Assembly (NCBI GenBank): GCA_045648205.1
Contig: JAZRNM010000016.1
Coordinates: 1-42,035, forward strand
From: SIG440 sp045648205
GTDB taxonomy: Bacteria > Bacillota > Clostridia > Monoglobales > Monoglobaceae
DNA length: 42,035 bases
Direction: 5' to 3'
The notes below the pieces were generated by a model. It saw only the letters and a program-made list of their open reading frames with translations. It searched no databases and had not been told where the DNA came from. Positions within the stretch are counted from its first letter, which is position 1. Each line of letters begins with the position of its first letter. This document shows, one piece after another, positions 25,441 through 32,737 of the stretch. A program made the position numbers and the translations under genes.

Positions 25441-26752
25441 CAAAATCTTCCTCATTTTCTGTTTCTGCCAGGTCCTCATTGACCATTTTGGGTAATGGCA
25501 GCATATCATCATATTCAGAAACAGCCTCAGCAATCGCCTCAGCAAACTGCTCCTGACCTTCATCTGAAATGATAACAGCCAAATCCTTGGGGTTGTCCAT
25601 AAATGCCGTTTCAATGAGTATTGACGGCATTGCCGTATTCTTTATCACGAAAAAGCCTGCTGTCTTGACGCCCCGGTTATAAAGACCCGTTTTTTCAGTT
25701 ACCTTTTTCTGAACCAATTCAGCAAGCCTTGCAGAATACCCCGTGGTGCTGAAGCAATAGGTTTCTGTTCCTCTTCCTCCGCCCATATTGCAATGAATAG
25801 AAATGAACAAGTCTGCCAATACGCTATGCGCCTTGTCAACTCTTGCCTGAAGGCTGTCCAGTGTGGATGTGTTGGCAATGCTATCCGTCAGATTTTCACG
25901 TGTCATAACAACCGTATATCCCATTTTTTTAAGTCTCTGTCTCAGCTTGTCGGCAATCCGCCAGGTTATCTCCTCTTCCCGAATTTCAATGCCGTCAACT
26001 CCGGCACCTGTGTCCTTGCCCTCATAGTTGTGACCTGCATCCACCACAATGACCTTCACATCTGAAAAATCCTTCTGAGCAAAGATTTTGTCAATATAGC
26101 TCTGGTATTCATCCTCTTCCTCAGTTTCATCCTCCGTCACATTCTCTGATGAATCCTCCGAAAGGAGCTCTGACACAACCATATTATAAACAATCTGTGC
26201 AACATTGGCACGAACCGCATTTTCCTGAGGCTCCTGGTCTGTATATTTCAAAAGGTCATATTTTTCAGCAACCTCAACATATCCTGAATACCATTTTTCG
26301 CCACTCATCTCGAGAGCCTCTGCCTCTTTCCGCACAGCACAAACTGTCATCTTGGTTGCCTGCGCCATTGTCACCTTATCAGCAGGAGCAAAAAGGCCTT
26401 CACCCATTCCGTTTATCAGTCCAAGTTCATAGCAGAATGAAATGTAGGCTATTCCCCAATAGTCCTCCGCCACGTCTGAAAATGGAACTTCGCATACCTC
26501 ATAGGTTTCTTTTGAATAACCAAGTGTCCTTGCCATAAGCGCGCAGAACTCTGTTCTTGTGATTTCACGCTCAGGCAGGAATGAACCGTCATCATATCCG
26601 GCAATTACGCCAAGCTCCGTAAGATGCATAATGGCATCATAATTGTCATGAATAACCGAAACATCGGGGAATTCCTTTGCGCAAACACCGATTGGAAAAA
26701 CAGTACATAAAAATATTAAAATAATCAGCGCCGCCGCAAGTGTTCTTTTCAT
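25433..26752 (-). CDS. SLH-anchored N-acetylmuramoyl-L-alanine amidase (Amidase_3)
   Basis: 439 residues from the ATG of MKRTLAAALIILIF, preceded at a good distance by GGGG; an ATG five codons earlier is possible. A signal peptide (about 1-25, ending GVCA) leads into three SLH repeats: about 28-78, 89-140 and 151-198, with VIAGYDDGSFLPEREITRTEF in the first. An acidic linker (about 198-220) precedes the Amidase_3 domain (about 232-411). Probable zinc ligands are H241 in DAGHNYEGKD, a glutamate in EIREEEI (about 259) and H320 in SIHCNMGG; E381 in LIETAF is the likely catalytic acid. It cuts the bond between muramic acid and the stem peptide, at the cell wall. The acidic tail is unexplained. 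Confidence 0.93.
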   Translation of the reverse strand: MKRTLAAALIILIFLCTVFPIGVCAKEFPDVSVIHDNYDAIMHLTELGVIAGYDDGSFLPEREITRTEFCALMARTLGYSKETYEVCEVPFSDVAEDYWGIAYISFCYELGLINGMGEGLFAPADKVTMAQATKMTVCAVRKEAEALEMSGEKWYSGYVEVAEKYDLLKYTDQEPQENAVRANVAQIVYNMVVSELLSEDSSENVTEDETEEEDEYQSYIDKIFAQKDFSDVKVIVVDAGHNYEGKDTGAGVDGIEIREEEITWRIADKLRQRLKKMGYTVVMTRENLTDSIANTSTLDSLQARVDKAHSVLADLFISIHCNMGGGRGTETYCFSTTGYSARLAELVQKKVTEKTGLYNRGVKTAGFFVIKNTAMPSILIETAFMDNPKDLAVIISDEGQEQFAEAIAEAVSEYDDMLPLPKMVNEDLAETENEEDFDE

Positions 26753-26790
26753 TTTCAAATTCCCCATTTTATTGACAATCTTCCACTAAT

Positions 26791-26819
26791 ATTATACATT
26801 GAAAATTGTAAGTTTTCAA
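26791..26819 (-). promoter_or_regulatory. Probable promoter of the SLH amidase-U32 unit
   Basis: On the minus strand TTGAAA (26814-26819) and TATAAT (26791-26796) have a 17-base spacer and lie about 40 bases before the amidase start. The remaining spacer up to 26934 is AT-rich, and I see nothing else in it. Confidence 0.65.
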
Positions 26820-26937
26820 TAGAAAAACATAATATTTTTTTTGAAAAATGTAGAAAAACTGAAAAGATTATCCCACAACTTTAACAAAGTTTATTACAAT
26901 TCTGTTAACATTTAGTTACAAACCCAAAATAACAAAA

Positions 26938-26965
26938 AAAGAACTTCCCGAATTGGAAGTTCTTT
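26938..26965 (-). terminator. Terminator of the rpsF-ssb-rpsR operon
   Basis: AAAGAACTTCC pairs perfectly with GGAAGTTCTTT across six bases. On the minus strand a run of Ts follows. It begins about 10 bases past the rpsR stop. Confidence 0.85.
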
Positions 26966-26974
26966 CGTTGATTC

Positions 26975-27223
26975 TTAGTCAGCAGTATAAGGCAAAAGTG
27001 CCATATATCTTGCTCTCTTTATAGAAACAGTAAGTTCTCTTTGATGCTTTGCGCAGCAACCGCTGATTCTTCTGGGAAGAATCTTTGCTCTTTCTGTTAT
27101 ATAACGTCTGAGCTTTGCTACATCCTTGTAATCAATGAAATCTACTTTGTCAACGCAAAAAGCACAAGCTTTTCTCTTGGGTCTTCTTGCTCTCATTTTA
27201 TCGTTTCTTTCCTTTTCAGGCAT
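26975..27223 (-). CDS. rpsR: 30S ribosomal protein S18, zinc-binding type
   Basis: 82 residues. S18 pairs with S6 on the 30S platform. The core FIDYKDVAKLRRYITERAKILPRRISG is the standard S18 signature. Four cysteines at C20, C23, C56 and C57 (ACAFC and GCCAKH) indicate the C-plus, zinc-binding version rather than the zinc-free paralogue. An S18 paralogue without cysteines might exist elsewhere in the genome. AGGAGG precedes the ATG. Last gene of the rpsF-ssb-rpsR operon. Confidence 0.97.
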   Translation of the reverse strand: MPEKERNDKMRARRPKRKACAFCVDKVDFIDYKDVAKLRRYITERAKILPRRISGCCAKHQRELTVSIKRARYMALLPYTAD

Positions 27224-27262
27224 TGGTCTTTCCTCCTATCTTATCAATCTTTAGGTCAGCCG

Positions 27263-27706
27263 TTAAAACGGCAAATCATCATTTGTTTCCAGAGCAACAA
27301 AATCGTCCTCTGTGTCTGCAGGCATTTCGGGAACATTGGTGTCAGACGCAAAGTTTGAACGCTGCATGGCTGAATAGCCACCATCATCAGCATTTTTCTT
27401 TGATTCGCCAAAAGAAACTTCACTTGCAACAACCTCTGTTGCATAGTTCTTCTTTCCATCCTGACCTTCCCAGGTTCTCGTTGAAATGCGACCTACAACA
27501 ATAATCATTCTGCCCTTTGTGAAATATTTTTCAACAAATTCTGCAGTTTTGTTCCATGCAACACAGTTAATGAAATCTGTGCTTCTGTTCTCGCCGTAGC
27601 CGTTGTCAATAGCAATTGAAAAGCTGCAAACGGGAGTTCCTGAGCCTGTGTGTCTCAGTTCGGGGTCGCGTGTCAATCTGCCCATCAAAATCGCTTTGTT
27701 AATCAT
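27263..27706 (-). CDS. ssb: Single-stranded DNA-binding protein
   Basis: 147 residues from the ATG of MINKAILMGRLTRDPELR; a TTG two codons upstream is less likely. The OB fold (about 1-105) has VCSFSIAIDN, FINCVAWNKTAEFVEKYFTKG and VVGRISTRTWEGQDGKK. The C-terminal tail is acidic and ends DDLPF, the standard tip that recruits replication and repair proteins. Shorter than the 170-residue Bacillus protein because the linker is short. The ribosome site is weak (AAAGCGAG), so translation may depend on coupling to rpsF, whose stop is 34 bases upstream. Confidence 0.96.
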   Translation of the reverse strand: MINKAILMGRLTRDPELRHTGSGTPVCSFSIAIDNGYGENRSTDFINCVAWNKTAEFVEKYFTKGRMIIVVGRISTRTWEGQDGKKNYATEVVASEVSFGESKKNADDGGYSAMQRSNFASDTNVPEMPADTEDDFVALETNDDLPF

Positions 27707-27740
27707 AAGCAATCTCGCTTTCTATGCAGTTTCTGCATAA

Positions 27741-28040
27741 TTATTTCTCTTCTTTTTTGATGACCATGTTTCTGAGAATTCCGTCTGTGATGCCGAACAC
27801 ACGTTCAAGCTCAGCAGGGAAATCTGCTTTTGCAGCGAAGTTAACCAAAACATAGTATCCTTCAGCCTGATCATTGATAGGATAAGCCAATCTTCTGCGT
27901 CCCCATTCGTCAACGCTTTCAATTGTACCGTTAGCCTCAATCAATGACTTGAACTTATCAACCAATGCTGCTGTTTCTTCTTCACCCTTTGATGCGTCAA
28001 CAACGAACAATGTCTCATACTTGTTAATAATTTCAACCAT
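27741..28040 (-). CDS. rpsF: 30S ribosomal protein S6
   Basis: 99 residues from the ATG of MVEIINKYETLFVVD, with the strong site AAGGAGGTGA before it. The upstream open frame is leader RNA. EWGRRRLAYPINDQAEGYYVLVNF is the S6 signature that contacts S18 and 16S rRNA. A short Lys/Glu tail (IKKEEK) follows FGITDGILRNMV. First gene of the rpsF-ssb-rpsR operon, behind a consensus promoter and a leader with hairpins. Confidence 0.97.
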   Translation of the reverse strand: MVEIINKYETLFVVDASKGEEETAALVDKFKSLIEANGTIESVDEWGRRRLAYPINDQAEGYYVLVNFAAKADFPAELERVFGITDGILRNMVIKKEEK

Positions 28041-28062
28041 TTCTTTCACCTCCTTGTGGACT

Positions 28063-28092
28063 TTGACTTTCGGTCTTACCGAAAGTAAGGAT
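28063..28092 (-). promoter_or_regulatory. Structured rpsF leader, candidate S6:S18 autoregulatory element
   Basis: In the transcript, ACUUUCGG pairs with CCGAAAGU (plus-strand 66-73 and 79-86 of this hundred). A second hairpin, CUUAC with GUAAG, uses some of the same bases and excludes the first. Many bacteria carry an S6:S18-binding leader before rpsF with an exposed CCG. GACCG is present here, but I cannot confirm a match to that motif by eye. Confidence 0.45.
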
Positions 28093-28107
28093 TTTTCTAA
28101 CCAATAG

Positions 28108-28136
28108 ATTATATTACATTTTCCATCAATTGTCAA
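28108..28136 (-). promoter_or_regulatory. Consensus promoter of rpsF-ssb-rpsR
   Basis: TTGACA (28131-28136) and TATAAT (28108-28113) on the minus strand match sigma-A consensus exactly, with a 17-base spacer. The leader to the rpsF start is about 60 bases. Confidence 0.92.
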
Positions 28137-28211
28137 GTACTTTTATTTTTTTTCATAATTCCCGTCTGATATCAATATAATTAAACCAAAACCCCCGAAA
28201 AGGATGATTTT

Positions 28212-29162
28212 ATGAAAAAGATATTCTTCAAATTCTTATTCTTCCTCTCTCTGCTACTTTTATTTTCCCCAATAATTTTGGGGCTGTGTTTTCCAAGACT
28301 TTCTCTTTCGAATACGCCTCTCAGCGCTTTTGACAAAAACCGCTCCGAAACATTCATAACTGTGCTTAACCACAAAACAAATGTCATTGCCGAAGTTCCT
28401 CTGGAAACCCATTTGACGGGAGTCCTGGCCGCAGAAATGCCTGCCGCATATAACATCGAGGCACTGAAAGCCCAGGCTGTTGCAGCAAGAAGCTATATTC
28501 TCAGCAAAGCCGAATCAACAAACCCCGAACATCCCGAAGCCATCATTTGCACAAACCCAAGCCATTGCAAAGCATGGATTTCAGAAGCAGAAGCCAAATC
28601 AAAGTGGAAACCTGCAGAGGCAAGTTCAAACTGGAAAAAGCTGAAATCTGCTGTTTCTGGCACCATGGGTGAATATATGGTCTATGACGGCGAAACAGTT
28701 GAAGCATTCTTCTTTGCATCAAGCGGTGGCAAAACCGAAAACTCAGAGGACATCTGGGGAGGCAGCCGCCCATACCTGAAATCTGTGGAAAGTCCCGGTG
28801 ATATTCTCTCCCCCGACCACGTTTCTGTCGCAAAAATTAAAACTGAAGATTTCTCCAAAAAACTTAACCTCTCTGCTCCGCCCATTATAGAAAATATCAG
28901 CAGAACAGAGGGTGGGAGTGTTTCAACCATCACAATCAACAAAAATTCTTTCAAGGGCACAGAAATACGCAAAGCCTTTGGGCTGAAATCTGCCAATTTC
29001 ACAATTGATATTAAGTCAGATTTTGTGACCTTCACCGTTTTGGGATATGGCCACGGTGTCGGGATGAGTCAGACTGGGGCAAACTATATGGCATCAATGG
29101 GGAAAAAGTATACAGAAATTCTTTCGCATTATTATACAAATATACAAATTGCCAAACTTTGA
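28212..29162 (+). CDS. spoIID: Stage II sporulation protein D (lytic transglycosylase)
   Basis: 316 residues. In B. subtilis SpoIID cuts denuded glycan strands during engulfment, working with SpoIIP and SpoIIM from the mother cell. A single N-terminal membrane helix (about 5-26) anchors an extracytoplasmic domain. The conserved VLAAEMPAAYNIEALKAQAVAARSY holds the presumed catalytic glutamate (E75). FFASSGGKTENSEDIWGG lies near 173, and the C-terminal GYGHGVGMSQTGANYMA is diagnostic. AAAAGG precedes the ATG. A sigma-E promoter is expected for this gene, but I could not fix one with confidence. It shows that the organism belongs to a sporulating lineage. Confidence 0.93.
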   Translation: MKKIFFKFLFFLSLLLLFSPIILGLCFPRLSLSNTPLSAFDKNRSETFITVLNHKTNVIAEVPLETHLTGVLAAEMPAAYNIEALKAQAVAARSYILSKAESTNPEHPEAIICTNPSHCKAWISEAEAKSKWKPAEASSNWKKLKSAVSGTMGEYMVYDGETVEAFFFASSGGKTENSEDIWGGSRPYLKSVESPGDILSPDHVSVAKIKTEDFSKKLNLSAPPIIENISRTEGGSVSTITINKNSFKGTEIRKAFGLKSANFTIDIKSDFVTFTVLGYGHGVGMSQTGANYMASMGKKYTEILSHYYTNIQIAKL

Positions 29163-29236
29163 AAAAAATTTCTTTTCAGGACAGTAAAATTGTGATATTA
29201 TGATATTACAAAACAGAAAGGTGGGATTCAAGCTCT

Positions 29237-29866
29237 ATGAAATCAATAATCACATTAGGAAGGCAATTAGGTTCAAACGGAAAAATAATCGGAAAAGCTC
29301 TTGCCGACCAGCTTGGCATCAAGTTCTATGACAAGGCTCTAATTGCAAAAGCTGCCAAAGAAAGTGGTTTGAGCGAAAATCTTTTTGCAGGCTTCGAAGA
29401 AAAAACAACACATAGCTTGCTCTATTCTCTGGTTATGGGAGTTCAGTCCACAAAAGGGCTTTATTATCAATATAACGATATGCTGAATGGCGAAAACATT
29501 TTCAAACTTCAGGCAGATGTAATCAAATCAGTGGCAAGTGAGGGACCCTGCATCATTGTGGGTCGTTGTGCTGACTACATTCTTCGCGACAATCCGCACC
29601 TCATTCGCCTTTTCCTTTGTGCTGACAATGAAAGCCGCATAAAGACATTGATGAGACGGGACAATATGAGTGAAAAGGAAGCAACCTCCGCAATCAACAA
29701 AGCCGACAAGCGTCGTGCAAACTTCTACAATTTCTACACCAACAAGACCTGGGGCAATGTGAACAACTATGACCTTTGTCTCAACACAAGTCTTTTGAGT
29801 CAGGACGAATGTGTTCAGTTCCTTGCCGACTATATAGCAAAAAGAGAAGCCGGCTTCAAGGATTAA
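29237..29866 (+). CDS. Cytidylate kinase-like family protein
   Basis: 209 residues. The sequence starts IITLGRQLGSNGKIIGKALADQLGIKFYDKALI, the signature of the cytidylate kinase-like group (Cytidylate_kin2). That group has an altered P-loop (GRQLGSNGKIIGK) compared with true Cmk. IIVGRCADYILRDNP near 108 and LRLFLCAD-type strands follow, then a basic LMRRDNMSEKEATSAINKADKRRANFYNFYT segment like the LID region. These proteins are common in Clostridia, and their substrate is not established. The ribosome site AAAGGTGGG is rather far (11 bases) from the ATG. A terminator follows. Confidence 0.85.
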   Translation: MKSIITLGRQLGSNGKIIGKALADQLGIKFYDKALIAKAAKESGLSENLFAGFEEKTTHSLLYSLVMGVQSTKGLYYQYNDMLNGENIFKLQADVIKSVASEGPCIIVGRCADYILRDNPHLIRLFLCADNESRIKTLMRRDNMSEKEATSAINKADKRRANFYNFYTNKTWGNVNNYDLCLNTSLLSQDECVQFLADYIAKREAGFKD

Positions 29867-29880
29867 AACCGAATATTTCG

Positions 29881-29921
29881 CACCTCTTTGTGATATACAT
29901 TCACAAAGAGGTGTTTTTTTT
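29881..29921 (+). terminator. Strong terminator whose 3' arm overlaps the next gene's likely ribosome site
   Basis: The 13-base stem CACCTCTTTGTGA / TCACAAAGAGGTG is perfect, has a seven-base loop and is followed by eight or nine Ts, so it looks like an intrinsic terminator for the kinase-like gene. The 3' arm ends in GAGGTG, which could be the Shine-Dalgarno site of the next gene if that gene starts at the TTG at 29920. Confidence 0.8.
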
Positions 29922-29934
29922 GTTAAGACAAAAT

Positions 29935-31440
29935 ATGCTCAAAAGTGCCGCAGCACTCACCATTTCGGGAATAATCGCAAAAACAATCGATTTTCTGTTC
30001 CGCGCCTACTATTCAAAACAACTTGGCAGTGAGGGGATGGGTATTTTCTCGTTGGTTTTTTCTTTTCACGGTCTGATTCTGACAGTTGCCACCGGTGGAC
30101 TTGGGGTTGCCGTGTCAAAAACTGTTTCTGAGCAGTTTTCCCGAAAGCAACTTGGGAACATCCGGCGAACAATGAGCATTTCACTGTTTTCTGTGTTTTT
30201 TCTCAGCTCCTTCGTCATTATTCTGACCTTGTTGTTTTCAAGCCAAATCGCCACCCGCTTTTTGAAAGAACCTCGTTGTGCCAGATGCCTTGTTTTTCTG
30301 TCGCCAAGTATTTTGTTTATGAGCATTTCATATTGCATAAAAGGTTATTTTTATGCCGCACGAAGGGTACTTATCCCTGCCTCCTCTGAGTTTATTGAAC
30401 AGGCTGTGAAAATTACTTCAATCAGCTATCTTTTAGCCAAATGGTTGCCCTATGGAATTGAAAATGGTTGCGAAGCAGTCTTCCTCGGCATATCTGTGGG
30501 TGAATTTTCTTCTTGTCTTTATCTTTCGTTGTTTTATACCAAAGATGCATTACATCAAAAAACTATTCCGTCAGGGGAGCCTATGCTCCAAAAACTTCTT
30601 CGCATCGCCCTTCCTGCAATGACCACTTCGTTGGCAGGCTCCTTTTTGCGCATGCAGGAAGAGGTTCTGATGGTGTCAGGTCTGCGTCAGTCAGGGCTTT
30701 CACATACAGAAGCGCTGAGTCAATACGGAATGATACGGGGTATGGCAATGCCACTGGTAATCTTCCCCCTCACTCTGCTTTCCTCCTGTTTCACACTTTT
30801 GGTGCCGGAAATTTCAAGAGCACAAAATATGAAAAGCAAATTAAGACTCAAGACTCTCATTTCCCGCATCTATCACTTTACCGCCTTTGGTGGTTTTCTG
30901 GTTGGCTTGGTGCTCATTTCATTTTCAGAAGAAATGTCCACCTGGGTTTATTCAGCACCTCAGATTTCAAACTCGGTGAAAATAATTGCTTCACTTGCTC
31001 CAATAATGTTTTTCGACTCTGTTTCCTGCGGAATTCTGAATGGTCTGGGAAAGCAATCAGCTCTCCTTGTTTTCAGTCTGACCGATTCTGCCTTGAGGCT
31101 TGGTCTTTCATATGTCCTCATTCCAAGGTTTGGGCTTGATGCAATCTTCTTCATAATTATAGTCAGCAATTTATACACAGCATCCAACACCACCTTCACC
31201 TCTCTCCGCTCAGCAAATATGCGCCCGGGAGTCACCATCTTCCGCTACCTCCTCGCCGCCGTCACGAGCTTTGTTATGGTCAGAATGGCTTGTTCTCTTT
31301 TTGCAAATGGTGCAAACTGGTCAGCATTGCTGTCAATTGCTTTTGCTATTTTGGTTTATGCAATCCTCAGTTCTACCTTTTGCAAAACCCTGCGAAGTGA
31401 CCTTGCCTGGCTGTTTGACAGAATGTTTCTGAATGTATAA
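29935..31440 (+). CDS. SpoVB/MurJ-like lipid flippase (MOP superfamily polysaccharide exporter)
   Basis: 501 residues from the ATG of MLKSAAALTISGIIAKTIDF; a TTG five codons earlier (29920) has the better-placed GAGGTG site and is a real alternative. About 14 membrane segments are expected. The first, AAALTISGIIAKTIDFLFRAYYSKQLGSEGMGIFSLV, is typical of the SpoVB/polysaccharide-synthesis branch. Other marks are GLGVAVSKTVSEQFS and MRGMAMPLVIFPLTLLSSCFTLLVPEIS (written here with IRGMAMP). SpoVB relatives move lipid-linked cell-wall or spore-cortex precursors. The neighbour spoIID fits a sporulation role, but several paralogues per genome are usual. No promoter is obvious after the terminator-like hairpin. 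Confidence 0.85.
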   Translation: MLKSAAALTISGIIAKTIDFLFRAYYSKQLGSEGMGIFSLVFSFHGLILTVATGGLGVAVSKTVSEQFSRKQLGNIRRTMSISLFSVFFLSSFVIILTLLFSSQIATRFLKEPRCARCLVFLSPSILFMSISYCIKGYFYAARRVLIPASSEFIEQAVKITSISYLLAKWLPYGIENGCEAVFLGISVGEFSSCLYLSLFYTKDALHQKTIPSGEPMLQKLLRIALPAMTTSLAGSFLRMQEEVLMVSGLRQSGLSHTEALSQYGMIRGMAMPLVIFPLTLLSSCFTLLVPEISRAQNMKSKLRLKTLISRIYHFTAFGGFLVGLVLISFSEEMSTWVYSAPQISNSVKIIASLAPIMFFDSVSCGILNGLGKQSALLVFSLTDSALRLGLSYVLIPRFGLDAIFFIIIVSNLYTASNTTFTSLRSANMRPGVTIFRYLLAAVTSFVMVRMACSLFANGANWSALLSIAFAILVYAILSSTFCKTLRSDLAWLFDRMFLNV

Positions 31441-31448
31441 AAAGAAAA

Positions 31449-31479
31449 GGCAGTAAAAAACAAAACGTTTTTTACTGCC
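31449..31479 (-). terminator. Terminator between the flippase gene and hslO
   Basis: GGCAGTAAAAAAC pairs with GTTTTTTACTGCC across five bases. On the minus strand it is followed by TTTTCTTTTT, so it mainly serves hslO; it lies between two convergent genes and could also block rightward transcripts. Confidence 0.8.
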
Positions 31480-31485
31480 TCAATA

Positions 31486-32370
31486 TCATCTTTTTGCTTT
31501 ATTCAGCATATCCTCTAACTCTTCTTTATCGTACTTGTATGCCTTGTTGCAGAATTGACACACAATCTCCGCTTCACCTTGTTCATCAATGATATCCTGA
31601 ATTTCCTTTTTCCCAAGACTTATGATAGCCTTTCTCATTCGCTCGTCACAGCAATCACAGTTATATGAAACTTCGGTTTCTTCAAGAATATCAACCTCAA
31701 AATCTTTCATAACCCGACGGATAAGGTCTTCATTGGACAAGCCCTCATCAAGCATCGCGGTGACACTGGAAAGTCCCTCTGCCGCCTTCTCGAATTTTCT
31801 TAAGTTAAATTCATCGCAATCAGGCATAATCTGAACAATAAAACCACCAGCCTGCTTAACTGAGAAATCTCTGTCCACAAGAACTCCCAAAGCAACAAGG
31901 CTTGCAACCTGTTCGGACTGTGCAAAATAAAAAGCCAAATCGTCACCAATTTCTCCTGTCTGAATAGGCACCTGACCAACATAGGGTTCTTTCATTTTCA
32001 TATCCTTGACAACACTGAGGTATCCATTTTTGCCAATTCCTCCACCTACATCAAGCTTCCCAAATTGATTGATTGGAAGATCTGCGTTGGGATGTTCAAT
32101 GTAACCCTTGACACCGCCTTCAGAGTTGGCAACTGCAATAACCCTGCCAAGAGGACCATCGCCACGCATCTGAAGTGTCAGAGATGTATTTTCATCCTTC
32201 AGCATAGCCCCCATAAGCACTGCGCCCGTAAGCAGCCTGCCCAGTGCCGCTGTACCTGTGGGCAATGATTGATGAAACTTTCTTGCACTTTCAGCAATAC
32301 CTTTTGAATTTACTGCATATATTCGAATCAAGCCGTTTTTCGTAACTGCTTTTGTCAATTTATCCATCAT
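31486..32370 (-). CDS. hslO: Redox-regulated chaperone Hsp33
   Basis: 294 residues from the ATG of MMDKLTKAVTKNG, 7 bases after GAGAGG; an ATG five codons upstream overlaps that site. Hsp33 holds unfolded proteins during oxidative stress. The N-terminal domain has SLPTGTAALGRLLTGAVLMG and LTLQMRGDGPLG. The C-terminal switch has CDC at 238-240 and CQFC at 271-274, the zinc-binding CxC/CxxC pair; the zinc is released on oxidation. It lies 89 bases after csp with a hairpin between and no clear promoter of its own. Confidence 0.95.
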   Translation of the reverse strand: MMDKLTKAVTKNGLIRIYAVNSKGIAESARKFHQSLPTGTAALGRLLTGAVLMGAMLKDENTSLTLQMRGDGPLGRVIAVANSEGGVKGYIEHPNADLPINQFGKLDVGGGIGKNGYLSVVKDMKMKEPYVGQVPIQTGEIGDDLAFYFAQSEQVASLVALGVLVDRDFSVKQAGGFIVQIMPDCDEFNLRKFEKAAEGLSSVTAMLDEGLSNEDLIRRVMKDFEVDILEETEVSYNCDCCDERMRKAIISLGKKEIQDIIDEQGEAEIVCQFCNKAYKYDKEELEDMLNKAKR

Positions 32371-32397
32371 TTCTGAACCTCTCATTTCAAAGCAAAA

Positions 32398-32421
32398 AAT
32401 CGGCGCACAATTGCGCCGATT
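32398..32421 (-). terminator. Terminator after csp
   Basis: AATCGGCGCA pairs with TGCGCCGATT across four bases, and a T-run follows on the minus strand. The T-run merges with the leader of hslO, so hslO may rely on read-through. Confidence 0.85.
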
Positions 32422-32459
32422 TCAAGTCTTTTTGTGTTTATCGTATATTGTTAAAAGAA

Positions 32460-32660
32460 TTACACGCGACTAACATTTGCAGCCTGTGGTCCCTTAGCTC
32501 CTTCGACAACCTCAAATTCAACTTCTGCGCCCTCTTCCAAGGTCTTGTAACCGTCCATGGCAATTGCTGAAAAATGAACAAAAACATCTGTTCCTTCTTC
32601 GGTTTCGATGAAACCAAATCCCTTTTCTGCATTAAACCATTTCACTTTACCTTTTTGCAT
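32460..32660 (-). CDS. Cold-shock protein (CspA/CspB family)
   Basis: 66 residues from the ATG of MQKGKVKWFNAEKGFGFIE, preceded by TTGGAGGAAC; a longer open frame upstream is leader. A single OB-fold cold-shock domain. RNP1 is KGFGFIE and RNP2 is VFVHFSAI. It ends with GPQAANVSRV, as in most Csps. It acts as an RNA chaperone, in cold shock or constitutively. A promoter with consensus -35 and its own terminator make it a single-gene unit expressed strongly. Which Csp paralogue it is cannot be told. Confidence 0.96.
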   Translation of the reverse strand: MQKGKVKWFNAEKGFGFIETEEGTDVFVHFSAIAMDGYKTLEEGAEVEFEVVEGAKGPQAANVSRV

Positions 32661-32708
32661 AAAACTGTTCCTCCAATTCTTCGGGCAACTCTTGTTGTCC
32701 ACCCAAAC

Positions 32709-32737
32709 AGTATATCACGATTGCCATTTTCTGTCAA
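32709..32737 (-). promoter_or_regulatory. Promoter of csp
   Basis: TTGACA (32732-32737) and TATACT (32709-32714) on the minus strand with a 17-base spacer; TGA before the -10 adds an extended element. The -35 overlaps the stop codon of the upstream methyltransferase gene. Confidence 0.88.

Noticed and set aside
25441..25614. A 58-residue N-terminal extension of the U32 protein
   Set aside because: It lies within the amidase gene in another frame and is not like U32 proteins, which begin at ELLAPAG.
29160..29236. A sigma-E or sigma-G promoter before the cytidylate-kinase-like gene
   Set aside because: Only loose AT-rich likenesses were found, not enough to place -35 and -10 elements.
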